DNA of 64,000 nt from assembly GCA_963920705.1 (NCBI GenBank), contig OY987239.1, forward strand, positions 12,759,004-12,823,003, read 5' to 3'. The notes beneath the pieces are model-generated. The model was not told the DNA's origin and searched no databases. It saw only the letters and a program-made list of their open reading frames with translations. Positions 1-13,400 of the stretch are shown in pieces. The stretch is from Odiellus spinosus (taxonomy: Eukaryota > Arthropoda > Arachnida > Opiliones > Phalangiidae). How positions within the stretch are numbered: position 1 is the first letter of the stretch; every line of letters starts with the position of its first letter. Position numbers and translations under genes: made by a program.

Positions 1-376
1 TTGTTAAAATGTTTCGCTCATAATCTTATGAAAAGGCTTAGGGAATCAGCCTTCAGCTTGCGTTTAGATGGCCATCAAAACTGACCTCTAGACATCCACG
101 ACACTAACCCAGCTTAACAGTGACCCCGGGGTCGAAGGAAAAAAGGGCTTCGAAAACTATCGTACCTTTCCAATCTTCCATTACGTTAAATAAAATTATT
201 CTATTTCATATTTTGATTCAAAACCTTGTTTTAAATTCATATTTTTAAGAAAGCTTATGCCAAGGCTTAGCAATTTTTCGTATACTTCCCACATTCAAGC
301 TTACGATATTTTCAGATTTACAATCGTATTTTAACAACCCCACTTTATAAGTACAAATAAAAATATTTAGGCTTAC

Positions 377-700
377 CGATATGATCTGGCAGAATTGTTC
401 CAACTTGAATGTATCCCACGCTTCAGTTAATCAACTTCGATGAATGAGATTTCCTTTAATCATTGCTGTGCCAAATTCACCCTAATGGAGCGCAAGGAGA
501 TTGGAGAACTGAAATTGAAAACAGCTTATTAGAACAATACAATTACGGAAGAGCGTAAGATGATCTAATCACTTCCGTAATGCATACAGAAATTACAGAG
601 TGATTAGGCCTAGGTATATCTTACCTTGAATTCTGATGTAAGCTGTAAACTGACAATTCCACATTTAAACACTATTCCATTAACAGTTATTTCCTCGTAA
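377..700 (-). other. possible non-coding 5' exons of a leftward gene
   Basis: On the minus strand a segment 508..377 has a good acceptor (pyrimidine-rich stretch then CAG at 511-509) and a GTAAGC donor at 376-371. Another GTAAGA donor lies at 624-619. All three frames of 508..377 contain stops, and one short upstream-type ORF starts with ATG, so this looks like 5'UTR rather than coding sequence. A gene body would lie left of the window. This rests on splice-site shape only. Confidence 0.25.
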
Positions 701-1074
701 TGCAATGCGGAATGGTGTTAATTCTTACACAAACTTTTATAATAATACTTAACTATCATTAAGACTAACGAACCAACGTAGCAAACTTCTCGCGGCAATT
801 TAGGCTTAGCCTCTACCTAGCAGAAGCAGCATGAGGTCAGGGCTGTACATAATACATAATGGCCTTCTAAAATGTACACCCCCTGGTGGCATATCAAATA
901 ATGTGATTTATTTAGTGCAGACATATTGGAATTAACTAGCCGACTTAATTCAAACTCTTCATCTACTTGTCTGTTTCATAGCCCATTAACATATACAAAT
1001 TTTTGAATTTAGTAATGCCTTTAAAAAGCCATAGATAAAAGCTTCGTCGTTGGATCATTCCTGATAGTAAGGAA

Positions 1075-1356
1075 CAGGCTGGGAAATAAGGCGGTTTTAC
1101 TGGACAAAAGTCCAGTTTAAAAATTAGCTGGGCCAGTTTAAAAATTAAATGCTTGGGGGTCTACTGGCCTTGTGGCCAGTTAATTAATTCCAAAATTTTG
1201 TTTTGTTTCTTAGCCTACGTCATAGTCCTACGTCATGGCGACAGATTGTTAAGCTCATGAAAATTGTAACTGGCCAATGTCCAGTTTTTTAATAAAACTG
1301 CTTGGGCTCTACTGGCCACAAGTCCAGTTTAAAAATAATCCTTATTTCCCAGCCTG
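1075..1356. mobile_element. hAT-like MITE with 8-bp target duplication
   Basis: The ends are inverted: CAGGCTGGGAAATAAGG at the left and its complement at the right. They are flanked by a perfect 8-bp direct repeat GTAAGGAA (1067-1074 and 1357-1364). The interior repeats the words GTCCAGTTTAAAAA and CTGGCC in both orientations and has no ORF. An 8-bp duplication with CAG-starting ends is typical of hAT elements. The element is non-autonomous. Confidence 0.8.
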
Positions 1357-1364
1357 GTAAGGAA

Positions 1365-3950
1365 GTGCTTAAATACTATACAATTTTACAGACTAATGTT
1401 ACTATAGCTCCTAAATTACTGTAATAACTTAAAAATATGAGATATGGCAACCCTGTCACAAAAAACATAAGCATAATAAAATAAAATCCTTAAAATAAAT
1501 TAAAATGAAATTAAAGAGGCATTAAAATACCTTTATTTTAACATAATCTAAAAAAAATCAACTTATAATTCAAAAAAATCCTAGATTAAAATTTTTTTTC
1601 GTTTTTTTTTTGCACATTTGTTTGTCATTTAAAAACCAAATTATTTTTTTTTTAAAAAAAAAGAAATCCAAAGATATATTAAATCGTAAATCTTATAAAA
1701 CAAACAGAAAAAATTAAAACCATAATTTACCCTAGAATATACAAGGTTTTTATTAATAATTAAAACCTGTCTTCTTAAACGCTGGTTAATAATTAATATA
1801 CTAGTAAACGAGACAATTAACTAATGCTTATTTTCCACGCTTTTTTTAATTATATCTAGGTACCGTTGTTACAAATAAAAATACAAATATCGCAGCATTT
1901 TCCACGCTACGAAAATAATTAAAATAAATCCCGTTATGAATTTTTTTGCGATACCAAAAACGTATAGGATTCTTTTTTTTGCGTGATTTATTTAGGCTCT
2001 GGCTGGCGTTCGTTTTCGTTACTATTTTTTCTTTATTTTAAGAAAAACGTTTAAAAATTAAAATATTCGGTGCAGAATTTCCCCGATTGTTTAAGTATTG
2101 CACTCGTAAAAAATGTTTTTTTGTTTAAAAAAGATTAAAATGTGAAGTTAAAAAATAAAAACAATTCGTTTCTATTCAAAAAAAAAAATTAAACTTTTTT
2201 ATTAAATAAAAAATTATAAAAAAAACGGGTTTTTTTCAGTTTTATTCGATATTAAAATCGACAGAAACTTTAACAGTGTCAAAAAAGTGTTAGTTCAAAT
2301 AATTTAACTGTTTTATATCCGCAAAAATAAACGATTTTTTCAAAACACTTTTTTGAAAAATTAAAAAAATTTAAAAAAGTTACTTTTTTTTTTGGGTTTT
2401 TTCTTGTTGAGAAATAGTATTGTTAAAGCTATGTTTATGTTAGTGAGTTTTTGTCATATTTTTTGGGCTTTTTTAATTCTATTTTCTATCAATTTATCAA
2501 TTTTTTTAGAGTTTTTAAATTTTTTTTTTTTCAGTTAAAGCTTCAAAGCTACATTTAATTTTTTTTAATCTCAATTAAATTTCCTATTTTTAAAATTAAC
2601 CAGATGCGGCATTAATAGTTAAGAGTTTGGTAAATGGTTATTTTTTTTAAAATCTGTGTTTTTTTTTTTAGTTTTGACGTTACATTGAAATTTAAATTTT
2701 TTTCCAATTTCGCAAAGGCTTAACTTTTTTTTTAAAAACTTTTAAGAGGAATGGTTGGTTTTTTTAGTTTTTTTTTTTACAGCTGACATTGAAACACGAA
2801 AAAACACCCTTTTGTTTTATTATAATCGCGTCTAAAATTTCAAAATAATTTTTCTAATTTTCAAAAAATGTTTGTCTGAAATTTTCAATTTTTCAAAACT
2901 TTGGAAAAAATTCTAAATTTTCAAAACTTCGTATTTTGAAAATTTATTGAAAATTCTGTGGTTTTAATTTTTGGGAAATAAATTTCAGACTTTTCAGCTA
3001 AGAATTTCAAATTTTTCAAAACTTTTTCAAAACTTTTCTAACGCGTTGAAAAATCAACTAAAATTTTTTTTTCAAATTTCTGCGTGATTTTTTTTAAGAC
3101 TTTTTTTTAGAAATATTTGATGAAAAATCAAATTTTTAAATCACACAAATATTTTTTTACGCGGTAAAAATATTTTTTTTTCCTTATGGCACCAGCAAAG
3201 GCGAGGAATTTAAATTGTCTAAATATTTTAGTATTTTTTAAAACATAGGAGGTTAAAGTTTTCTAACGTAGTTAAACTTTTTCAATTTTTTTTAAATATG
3301 TATAAGAGCACTTGAAATCTTGATTTTCTATTTTTTTAAAGGAATACTATGAACTGAAAATTAGCGCTTATTAAAAATTCACGGAATCAGCGAGATTAAA
3401 ATCTATTTGAAATTATCGAGACTGGTATCATTTTATAGCGGCGCTTAATTTAACCGTCATTGAAAACTGCGATCAATTGATAGCGCTGAAATTAATATTT
3501 AAGCGCTTAATTTAACGAAGGTGGTAATAATATTTAAGCGATAGTGAAATATTAACGATTTAATTGTAATTAAAATCAGAATCTTTAAGCGCTTAAAATA
3601 TATTTGTACGAATAATTAAACACGATGATTTTGGAACGATATCTCAAGTTTTAACTTTTAGTTCATAGTATTCCTTTAAACTGAAGCGTTTGCAAACTAA
3701 TAAGGCTTGTTTTTTTATCTCAATATCAATTTTTTAGTTTTAAAATATCCACTTCTCATTTTTTTCCCCGATCATACCTCGCGCGCTAATCACTCACACT
3801 AATTATTAAATCTTTTTATCATCAAAATAAGCGATTAAGTTTAAGTGAGCAATTAGGTGGGGTTAAGGAAGCCCAGTCAACAAAAATAATTCAAATTTAA
3901 ACTAAAAGAATTTTGTACTTAAATACTTAGAAACGAAATTAAAAACCTAA
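1365..3950. other. AT-rich stretch without recognisable genes
   Basis: The stretch is long homopolymer-rich A/T sequence with runs of T and A. The part around 3400-3600 has several GCGCTTAA/TTAAGCGC words (for example AAGCGCTTAA), which give local dyad symmetry. No ORF, splice-site pair or RNA gene was recognised. Confidence 0.6.
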
Positions 3951-4530
3951 ATTAGGAATAATCAAGATTAATCGCGGATTAATCCAAATTAATCGCCGAT
4001 TAAATCTAAATTAAACGCCAATTAAATCAAATTCAAATTAATCAGCGATTAAATCCAAATTAATTCCAAATTAATCAGCGATTAAATCCAAATTAATCAG
4101 CGATTAAATCCAAATTAATTCCAAATTAATCAGATTAAATCCAAATTAATTCCAAATTAATCAGATTAAATCCAAATTAATTCCAAATTAATCAGATTAA
4201 ATCCAAATTCCAAATTAATCAGATTAAATCCAAATTCCAAATTAATCAGATTAAATCCAAATTCCAAATTAATCAGATTAAATCCAAATTAATTCCAAAT
4301 TAATCAGATTAAATCCAAATTAATCACAGATTAAATCAAATCCAATCGAAATTAATCACCGATTAAATCAAATTAATCAAAATTAATCACGATTTAATTT
4401 TCGTAATTAATCGCGAAAAAATAAAATTAATCACCGATTAACCCAAATTCGATAGAAATTAATGGCGATTAATTCAAATTTAATCTAAATTATTCACGTT
4501 TAATCTAAATTGCGATTAAACTAAATTTAA
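3951..4530. repeat. A/T-rich minisatellite (GATTAAATCCAAATTAATC type)
   Basis: A degenerate tandem repeat is built from the words GATTAAATCCAAATTAAT and TCCAAATTAATCAG, with variable unit length because internal words are duplicated or dropped. The motif resembles the array at 5280-6560, which suggests common origin. The intervening 4530-5280 is AT-rich with scattered single copies of the same words and a G9 run near 4564-4573. Confidence 0.8.
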
Positions 4531-5279
4531 AATTAACTCTTTACGATGGAGAGTATGATTGGAGGGGGGGGGGTTTAAACTACAAATACAAAGCCAAAAT
4601 TGCGTTAAAGATAATTTCGCTAATCGTGATTAAATTTAAATATTTAAAAGTTTCCAATAAATTTCGATAATTTGTAGATAAAGAATTAAATATTATGATT
4701 TATAATCGTAGGAAAAAAATAAACTCGGCTCGTGTTTCTAAAATTACGATCAAAAAAGGTTAAATCTTACCTTTTAGATCGCAACCGATAATAAAATTAA
4801 CTTCAATTTAATTAAATTTTGATTTAATTAAAGCACTTTAGAGAGATTTAATTTTCAAATCAAAAATAATAATAATAATATATTTTTTTTTTATATAATT
4901 TATATCAACTATGTTAATCTAATTAAATAATTTTTAATTTGGGATTAGTTTACGATAATTAGGAAAAAAATTAGTAATAAATTTACGATTTACCGGCGTA
5001 TTTTTTAACGGTGTTTTTTGATAATAACGCACGTTAAAGAAACAGTGGAAGCTCAATTTTTGAACTAAAATGTGAAGTTAACAAGTACATCTCGACTTGT
5101 ATTCGAATAATTAATTAAGAATAATATCAAACTTAACGCGGGCTTTTTTAAACTAACACTCATTTTAGATTTTTTTTTAAGTAATGGGACTGTATGATTA
5201 ATTATTAATTAATCAGAGATGTGTGGGTGGTTTTAAATTGAATTAAATTTTAATTTTTTGGTAGATAATTGAGATTAAT

Positions 5280-6560
5280 TCAAAGTTAACCCGTTATTAA
5301 TCTAATTCGTGATTAATTAAATTTAATCTGATGTTAATCTAAATCACGATAAATCAAATTTAATCAGATATTAATCTAAATTGTGTTTAATCCAATGTTA
5401 ATCTAAATTGTGATTAATCAAATTTAATCCAAATCAAATTGTGATTAATCAAATTTAATCCAAATCAAATTGTGATTAATCTAATTTAATCCAAATCAAA
5501 TTGTGATTAATCTAATTTAATCCAAATCAAATTGTGATTAATCTAATTTAATCCAAATCAAATTGTGATTAATCTAATTTAATCCAAATCAAATTGTGAT
5601 TAATCAAATTTAATCCAAATCAAATTGTGATTAATCAAATTTAATCCAAATCAAATTGTGATTAATCAAATTTATTCCAAATCAAATTGTGATTAATCAA
5701 ATTTAATCCAAATCAAATTGTGATTAATCAAATTTAATCCAAATCAAATTGTGATTAATCTAATTTAATCCAAATCAAATTGTGATTAATCAAATTTAAT
5801 CCAAATCAAATTGTGATTAATCAAATTTAATCCAAATCAAATTGTGATTAATCAAATTTAATCCAAATCAAATTGTGATTAATCAAATTTAATCCAAATC
5901 AAATTGTGATTAATCAAATTTAATCCAAATCAAATTGTGATTAATCAAATTTAATCCAAATCAAATTGATTAATCTAATTTAATCCAAATCAAATTGATT
6001 AATCTAATTTAATCCAAATCAAATTGATTAATCTAATTTAATCCAAATCAAATTGTGATTAATCTAATTTAATCCAAATCAAATTGTGATTAATCTAATT
6101 TAATCCAAATCAAATTGTGATTAATCTAATTTAATCCAAATCAAATTGTGATTAATCTAATTTAATCCAAATCAAATTGATTAATCTAATTTAATCCAAA
6201 TCAAATTGATTAATCTAATTTAATCCAAATCAAATTGATTAATCTAATTTAATCCAAATCAAATTGATTAATCTAATTTAATCCAAATCAAATTGTGATT
6301 AATCTAATTTAATCCAAATCAAATTGTGATTAATCTAATTTAATCCAAATCAAATTGTGATTAATCTAATTTAATCCAAATCAAATTGTGATTAATCTAA
6401 TTTAATCCAGAGATTAATCCAAATCAATCGCGATTTATCAAATTTAATCTAGAGATTAATCCAAATCAATCATGATTAATCAAATTAAACCCAGAGATTA
6501 ATCCAAATCAATCGCGATTAATCAAATTTAATCTAAATCAATACTAATTTATAGAAAATA
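5280..6560. repeat. 31/29-bp minisatellite
   Basis: The unit contains GTGATTAATCTAATTTAATC followed by CAAATCAAATT, 31 bp in total. A 29-bp variant lacks the GT. There are about 35-40 units. Blocks of 29-bp units alternate with blocks of 31-bp units (for example 5960-6045 and 6170-6290), as expected from segmental duplication by unequal exchange. The edges degrade into the motif of the 3951-4530 array. Confidence 0.9.
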
Positions 6561-7494
6561 ATCCAATAAATCAAATCTAAATTACTGAAAATTGAGATTA
6601 ACCGTGATTAATCTTAATCTAATTTTACAAAAAAGTTAATCTCAATTAAATACCAATAAAGCAAAAATAATCCAAAATCTTGAATCCAACACAACTTTTT
6701 TTTTTAAACTAAATCAAATCCTCCTGATTAAATTAATCATTAATCATACAATCCCAATTACTGGTCTAAATTTAACCGCGAATTGTGGTTTCTACGGGGG
6801 TGAAAGAGTAAATTATAAATTGTGGGTTGAAATTAAAAACCAAACGACGTTAAGAAAATTAAAATAGTGCTATTTCGTAATAGTATAATAACTTTGTATT
6901 TGTTTGTATAAACGTTACGAACTATAACGTAAAAAATAGGATTATTTTTGTTTAACGGGAGTTTTTTTACCGTAATATTTTTTGGTTTAAGAGCAACAAC
7001 AATTAAACGCTTATGGACGGTGCAATTTCACTGTTGCAGCTAGCATTTTTATATTAAAAAAGGGGAGGCCTTTATCTTTTATCGATAACCGTAAAAAGTT
7101 CTGTTTTTTTTTAAAAAGAAGGTAGCGCAAAGTCCTTCTACACGAATATACCGGAAAAAATATGAAATTGCGAAAAAAGGCCCGAATAGCGTTTTTTTAC
7201 GGTAATATATTTGTTTTACGGTCAACTTTTTCTTCCTTATTTGGAATCAAAATTAAAATAAAAATATGCCGATGCTCTTAGTATATTTTTTTCCCGTAAT
7301 TTTTAACTTTTACGATGTTATGCGGTTAAACTTTTTTTTACGGTTAAACTTTCTTTTTAAGGTCAACTTTTTTCTACCTTTTTTTGGAATCAAACTTAAA
7401 ATAAAAATGCCGTTGCTCTTAGTATGAATTTTTTCCCCGTAAAAATTAAATTTCCCAGTAATTTTAAATTTTACGGGGTTTTTTAAAAGGGGAA
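6561..7494. other. 3' flank of orb with a direct duplication
   Basis: No gene is visible apart from the probable 3'UTR of the minus-strand orb gene. Two direct copies of about 83 bp start at 7220 and 7361. Both contain GGTCAACTTTTT, a TTTGGAATCAAA-type word, AAATAAAAAT, TGCTCTTAGTAT and a TTTTCCCGTAA end. The spacing (141 bp) and location just past the stop codon place them in or near the 3'UTR. Confidence 0.5.
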
Positions 7495-10400
7495 TTATCG
7501 AATTTGACTACAGTTTGGACCGACAGCTTTGTTATTATTACGCATCAAAGGTTTATGACTACGATAACTATCGACCGAATGCTGCCATTGCCAACAATTG
7601 CGACAAAAATACCTGAAACAATTGACGTCTCGACAAAAAATGGGTCCTTGCGTTTGTTGACAACTCGTACATAATGCGTCTTCGAGGTAAGGATCAACTT
7701 GAACCTTTAAACGATAGAAGAAAAAAAATTGTTTTAAAGCTGATAATTAACCGTAAAAATTATGTTTATTACCTTTTTAGTGAACCTTGGAGTTTTGATC
7801 TCGACAAAAGCGGCTTGAACCGCACGCATGTAACTTTTATTGTTGTTAAATGTTACGCGACCCGAACCTAAACGCGTTTAAAAGATATTTTTTATCAATT
7901 TTTTACGGTTGATAACAAATATTTAGCTTAAATCTGAAAGTAGGCTTAGCAAGGATATATAGAAGTAATTTTCTAACGATTCCTTACAGTTTAATAAACT
8001 TTTACAAATATTTGCCCAATATTTTTTAAACTGAAATTTGAAAGTGGCTTAGCAAGGATTAAAAGTTGTAATTGATATTGTTTATCGAGTCCTTAGAGTA
8101 AAAATGAAATTTGTTCATACTTCAGCTAAATTTACCAATTTAAATATGAAAGTAGGCTTAGCAAGGATCAAAAGACTGCAATGTATTATAAAAGTAATTA
8201 TCTATCGTTGTTTTTACATTTAATTGAATATTTAATGTATATATTATAATTTTATAGGAAATATTTTCCTAAAATTTTTAAATTAAATCTGAAAGTAGGC
8301 TTAGCAAGGATCAAAACTACATTAATGCCTGTTTAAAGTAATTTTCTAGCGGTTATTTATGATTATTAATAATTTCTAATGAGTAAAACTTGTCTAACAT
8401 TAATTTATAACTGAAATCTGAAAGTAGGCTTAGCAAGGATCAAAATAACTACATTAATTCCTATTGAAAAGTAATTTTCTATAAATTTTTACAGTTAATA
8501 TAACTTTTAATAAGAAAAACTTGTCTAACATTAATTTATAACTGAAATCTGAAAGTAGGCTTAGCAAGGATCAAAATATTTTTTGATCTCTAACCCTTTA
8601 AGATATCACTATGATTACAAAGTCTACTTACCAATAGGATACTTGTATTTATCGGTATCGATACCGGCGTAGACGACTCCGTTAAAAAGATCGTTCATAA
8701 TGCTCGCTAAGCCTTCGGCGTTCAACATGCCGTGTAAAGCTCCGACGAAGATGGTTTTTCCGGGATCCAACCTTTGGGAAGGGCAACGGACGTAGTTGCT
8801 ATCACTAATTACCCATGGAATTACTTGAACCTGCGTTTTAAATACGAGTTAGGCTTGGATCCATAACGGTAACGTCATCAACGATAACGAACCTCTTTGG
8901 AACGCATTCTTCTAGAAGATATTTTAAAGTACCAGTTTCCGCCATTACTAAAATCGTGGGTACAAGCTTGTAGAAGAGACTTGACGTGTTTCTCAGACTC
9001 AAATATAATGTAAACGTAACCAGCTATTTCGTATCAATCACGTGGGAAAATTAATTTCAAGTTTTAAGATATTCGTAAAGTTGATTAAGCGTTTACCTTT
9101 GGGTGGGTACGTTGGGCTACGAGCTTCGCGTCCGGGCCATTGAATTTTGATTGGTCCAAATGGGGCGAAAGCTTCTATTAAACCACTTTCCGTAATATCC
9201 CAAGGCACTCCTCCTAAAAACACTTTGCACGAAAAGCAAGGATTCTTGTGGGTTCTCGGAGGTAATTGACCGCTCCAAGTACAAGTTGCGTCGCAATACG
9301 CTAAGAAATCAATGAACTTTTAATATCTTGATGATAACGGGATATTAAAGCTTAGTTAACCACCCAGAAATTGTCCGAAGTTAAATCTGGTTCATTAGGT
9401 TAACAGAAAATAACTTGATGCAACTGCCAAGGCTTAAGGACGATTTCTTTGGCATAAAAACGTCAATGGAATAAGCAGACGATGTTTGGAATAGCTTCTA
9501 TCTGGTATTTGATCTCAAGATCAAATAAGCAGACGAAAGTAAGACTCGTATCTGCTATTTGACCTCAAGATCAAATAAGCAGACGACAGTAAGACTTCAA
9601 TCCGCTATTTGACCTCAAGATCAAATAAGCAGACGACAGTAAGACTTCTATCCGCTATTTGACCTCAAGATCAAATAAGCAGACGACAGTAACACTTCTA
9701 TCCGCTATTTGACCTCAAGATCAAATAAGCAGACGACAGTAAGACTTCTATCCGCTATTTGACCTCAAGAACAAATAAGCAGACGACAGTAAGACTTCAA
9801 TCCGCTATTTGACCAAGATCAAATAAGCAGACGACAGTAAGACTTCAATCCGCTATTTGACCTCAAGATCAAATAAGCAGACGACAGTAAGACTTCAATC
9901 CGCTATTTGACCAAGATCAAATAAGCAGACTACAGTAAGACTTCTATCCACTATTTGACCTCAAGATCAAATAAGCAGACGACAGTAAGACTTCAATCCG
10001 CTATTTGACCTCAAGATCAAATAAGCAGACGACAGTAAGACTTCAATCCGCTATTTGACCAAGATCAAATAAGCAGACTACAGTAAGACTTCTATCCACT
10101 ATTTGACCTCAAGATCAAATAAGCAGACGACAGTAAGACTTCAATCCGCTATTTGACCTCAAGATCAAATAAGCAGACGACAGTAAGACTTCTATCCGCT
10201 ATTTGACCTCAAGATCAAATAAGCAGACGACAGTAAGACTTCTATCCGCTATTTGACCTCAAGATCAAATAAGCAGACGACAGTAATCTTGATACAAGCG
10301 TAAATTTTGGGTGTTTAACTTATTAATTAGTATTTAATTGATGGATTTCTCACAGGCGGCGCTTCGGTAGAGTCTAGCAGCCCTTTCGATCTGATCTAAC

Positions 10401-13400
10401 TCGCTAACTTGACCGCTAAAAGTAGATCCCATTCCCGACCAACGTCTGTCTGAAAAAAATGGCGAAGATAGGAGAGGGGAGTCCATATCTGGTCGGCATT
10501 GGAAAGCGTTGCCGTAAAGGTTTGACTGTAGTCCCAAATTGTTATTAGAGAATGAAGATGGCGTTCCAGTACTGGCCAAATTAAGGCTATTCTGTAAAAT
10601 CATTAACCAAAGATTTAAATTAGTTTTTTTATCGATAAGAACTAACAAAGATCTATGTTTGCTAAGCCTAATTCAAGAAGCAGACGACTAATTCTCTCGG
10701 ATTGGATTTGAACCTCAAATTATTCAAGAATAAAAAGCAGACGATGCCAAGTTCAAATCTAGCTTGTATTTGGCTTTAAATAAATCAACATTACTTAAGC
10801 AGACGAAACTACTGTTACGCGGTTCCAAGATTAAGTTAATCCATCTTAATCAACTACTTTCATCACCTACAAAAGTCGTCTGCAACTTGATCTTGCGTTA
10901 AAATATAGATTAAATTACTTTGAATCGAAAAAATAGAGAAAATTGGGAAATAAAGAAGTTATTGCGGCCTTGCCTCTATGAAAATCATGTTAGGCTTAAA
11001 TTAGGCTTAAAAATTAAGCTTTTAAACTATTAACTGCATCGTAAAGGGAGAATGCAGAGAAAATTGACTTTTTCTCTTCATTCTCCCTTTATTTGAATAA
11101 CCTACGAGTCTTTGTTAAGCGTTTTATCCATAATTATCGCAACTTAATTAAAAACAGTAATTCTCGTTTACATTATCAACATTTAATGTTAAAATATATT
11201 TCGTTTTGCAGGAAAAAAATAGGCTTAAGGTTAAATAAGTTTCGTAATACGATTGTACTTTCCATTGAAAATTGTTTTATATTTTAAACTAGCCTCAATC
11301 TGCGGTTTATAAAAACTTTCCTCTTGCTTATTGAGGAAAGTTGGATAAAAAAATATATTTAAAAACCCGTTTACAGGAAAAAACCATTTTCCTTTAAGAG
11401 TTTCCGAGGGGATAACTGATATTAAAGTGGATATTTAATCATCGTACGACTACTTAAGAGTCCGTAAACTTGACACTTATATTTTCTAAGCCTTTTTAAC
11501 GCTTATTTAGAAAACATTTACGATAAATATTAAGCCCTATAATTTGTGTTCGTTTCCTTTAAAGAATTAAGTTCAGAAACTATTTTTTGGCAAGGCTTAG
11601 CGAATTAAAATAAGGTAGCAGACGACAAGACGTTTCTGAATAGATTTAGTTTAATTTCACTAAGCCTTTGCCAAATATCTTAATTCTTGAATAAAGTCTT
11701 AATTTACATTAAAATTTATCAATTAATACTGAATCTAGGCTTAACAAGGATCAGAGGGGACAAAATCTTACTGAAGGCAATATTTTACAAGAATGTTTAA
11801 TTCAATTTTCAAATTAGGCTTAAGAGGTATGATTGTTATTGGAGTTACCCCATGAATCCCAGCTAAGCCTAATCCTAATAATTTGTTATCAGTTGAAGGG
11901 AGAATTAAGGGTGAAAGATGTATTTAAATTAAACTAGGATTTATTTTTCTATAAGTGCTTAGCTAGGATTGAAGTGTATTGACAATTTCCACATAGCTAA
12001 GCCTAATCAACACCTTTGCTATAATTTATCGCTTACTTAAAGGAATTGAGGATGAAAAACTTAGTTTACTGACTTAAAATATGAAATATTTAACATCCTC
12101 AAAATCAGGCTTAGCTGGGATCAAAACGTTTAGGATTTAGAGGGTGCCATTTGATGATTTTAAACTTTATACCACAAAATTTCGTTATTTCTCTATGGAT
12201 CCCAGCTAAGCCTACTTTAAAAGTAATTAAAATTCAACTTACCATCAGATCTGACAAGCTATTGTCCGAAACACTACTGATTCCGCTGGTATCGGAGTCT
12301 GTCGGTGAGGAACTGCGACTGTCTCGGAGGCCATCGCAACCCATAAGCAGCGCTTGTTCGAGACTCGGGCTTGAGGTGAGGAAAGGTGGCGTACGACCGC
12401 GAATAGGCACCCGAGCGGGTCCCGTTGAGCTAGTAGGACTGTTTCTCGGGTTGTTAAAAGCCTTGGAACTAAATGGTGAGCCGCCGCTGCCAAAGCCATC
12501 GGTAAAGGAACGCATTGAGGAAGAATTGCCGCCAAGAATGTTGCCACTCTGCGAACTGAGGTTAAAACCGGGTGAAGATGCGCCGCTCGTGTTAGTATAT
12601 TGAGATAGTCCGCACGATGAAGGCGCCACTGTGTTAAAAAGTCCATTGCCGCCGTATCTCATGTTGGAGTTTTGGAATATATTTGGAAAACCTAAAAATC
12701 GGTTCACCAAAGCTTAAATATTCACACGTGTCACAAAACGCGTCATTTTAGCGTTTATGCAAAATCTTGCTAACCAGAAAAGGTGCCTGTGAAGTCCAAC
12801 CCTTCAGATTCGCTTAAAGACTGATGGACATCTACTTTAAAAGAAAATTGAGTAAAAATATAACTTTAAATTTTAATAAACTAAGTTTTAATTACACTTA
12901 ACTACACCAATTATTAAGTTATTTTCGTCTAGTATTAATTTTACCACTTGATATTTTAGACCACCATTTTTAAATGGCTATCAACAATATCCCTCAAATT
13001 CATTAGACCTTTGACCTACGTTTAAGCTGATTGGACTAAAAAAAGCTAGCAATTCCGTCGTCTGTTTTAACAAACATTTAACCCTAAAACTTCGTTTTGT
13101 TTTCTAATAGATAAGCTAGTTGTAATTCTTAAAATTCTAATTATAATAAATTAAGACTTACCTCTGTTTTCATTAGCCAAAGCGGATAAATCTAAACCAC
13201 TATTGTCCAACATTGTGGTCAAGTGTTGGTAAAATTCTTTGTTGCTAGAACTAAAAGGGTCACTGGAAGGTAGGAACTTGTTGTCCACCTCTGAACCAGA
13301 CGTATCAAACTGAAACTGTAATTAAAAAAATTATTGATGTAATAAAATATTAATTATATTCTGATCGAAAATCAGAAAATGGAATTTAAACCTTAAGATC

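Noticed and set aside
9485-10290. CRISPR-like direct-repeat array
   Set aside because: There are no unique spacers; the whole 50-bp unit repeats, and the setting is a eukaryotic intron.
12151-12646. Plus-strand 150-codon and second minus-frame 133-codon ORFs
   Set aside because: They overlap the 449-bp orb exon in other frames; the orb frame is supported by conserved CPEB motifs and splice phase.
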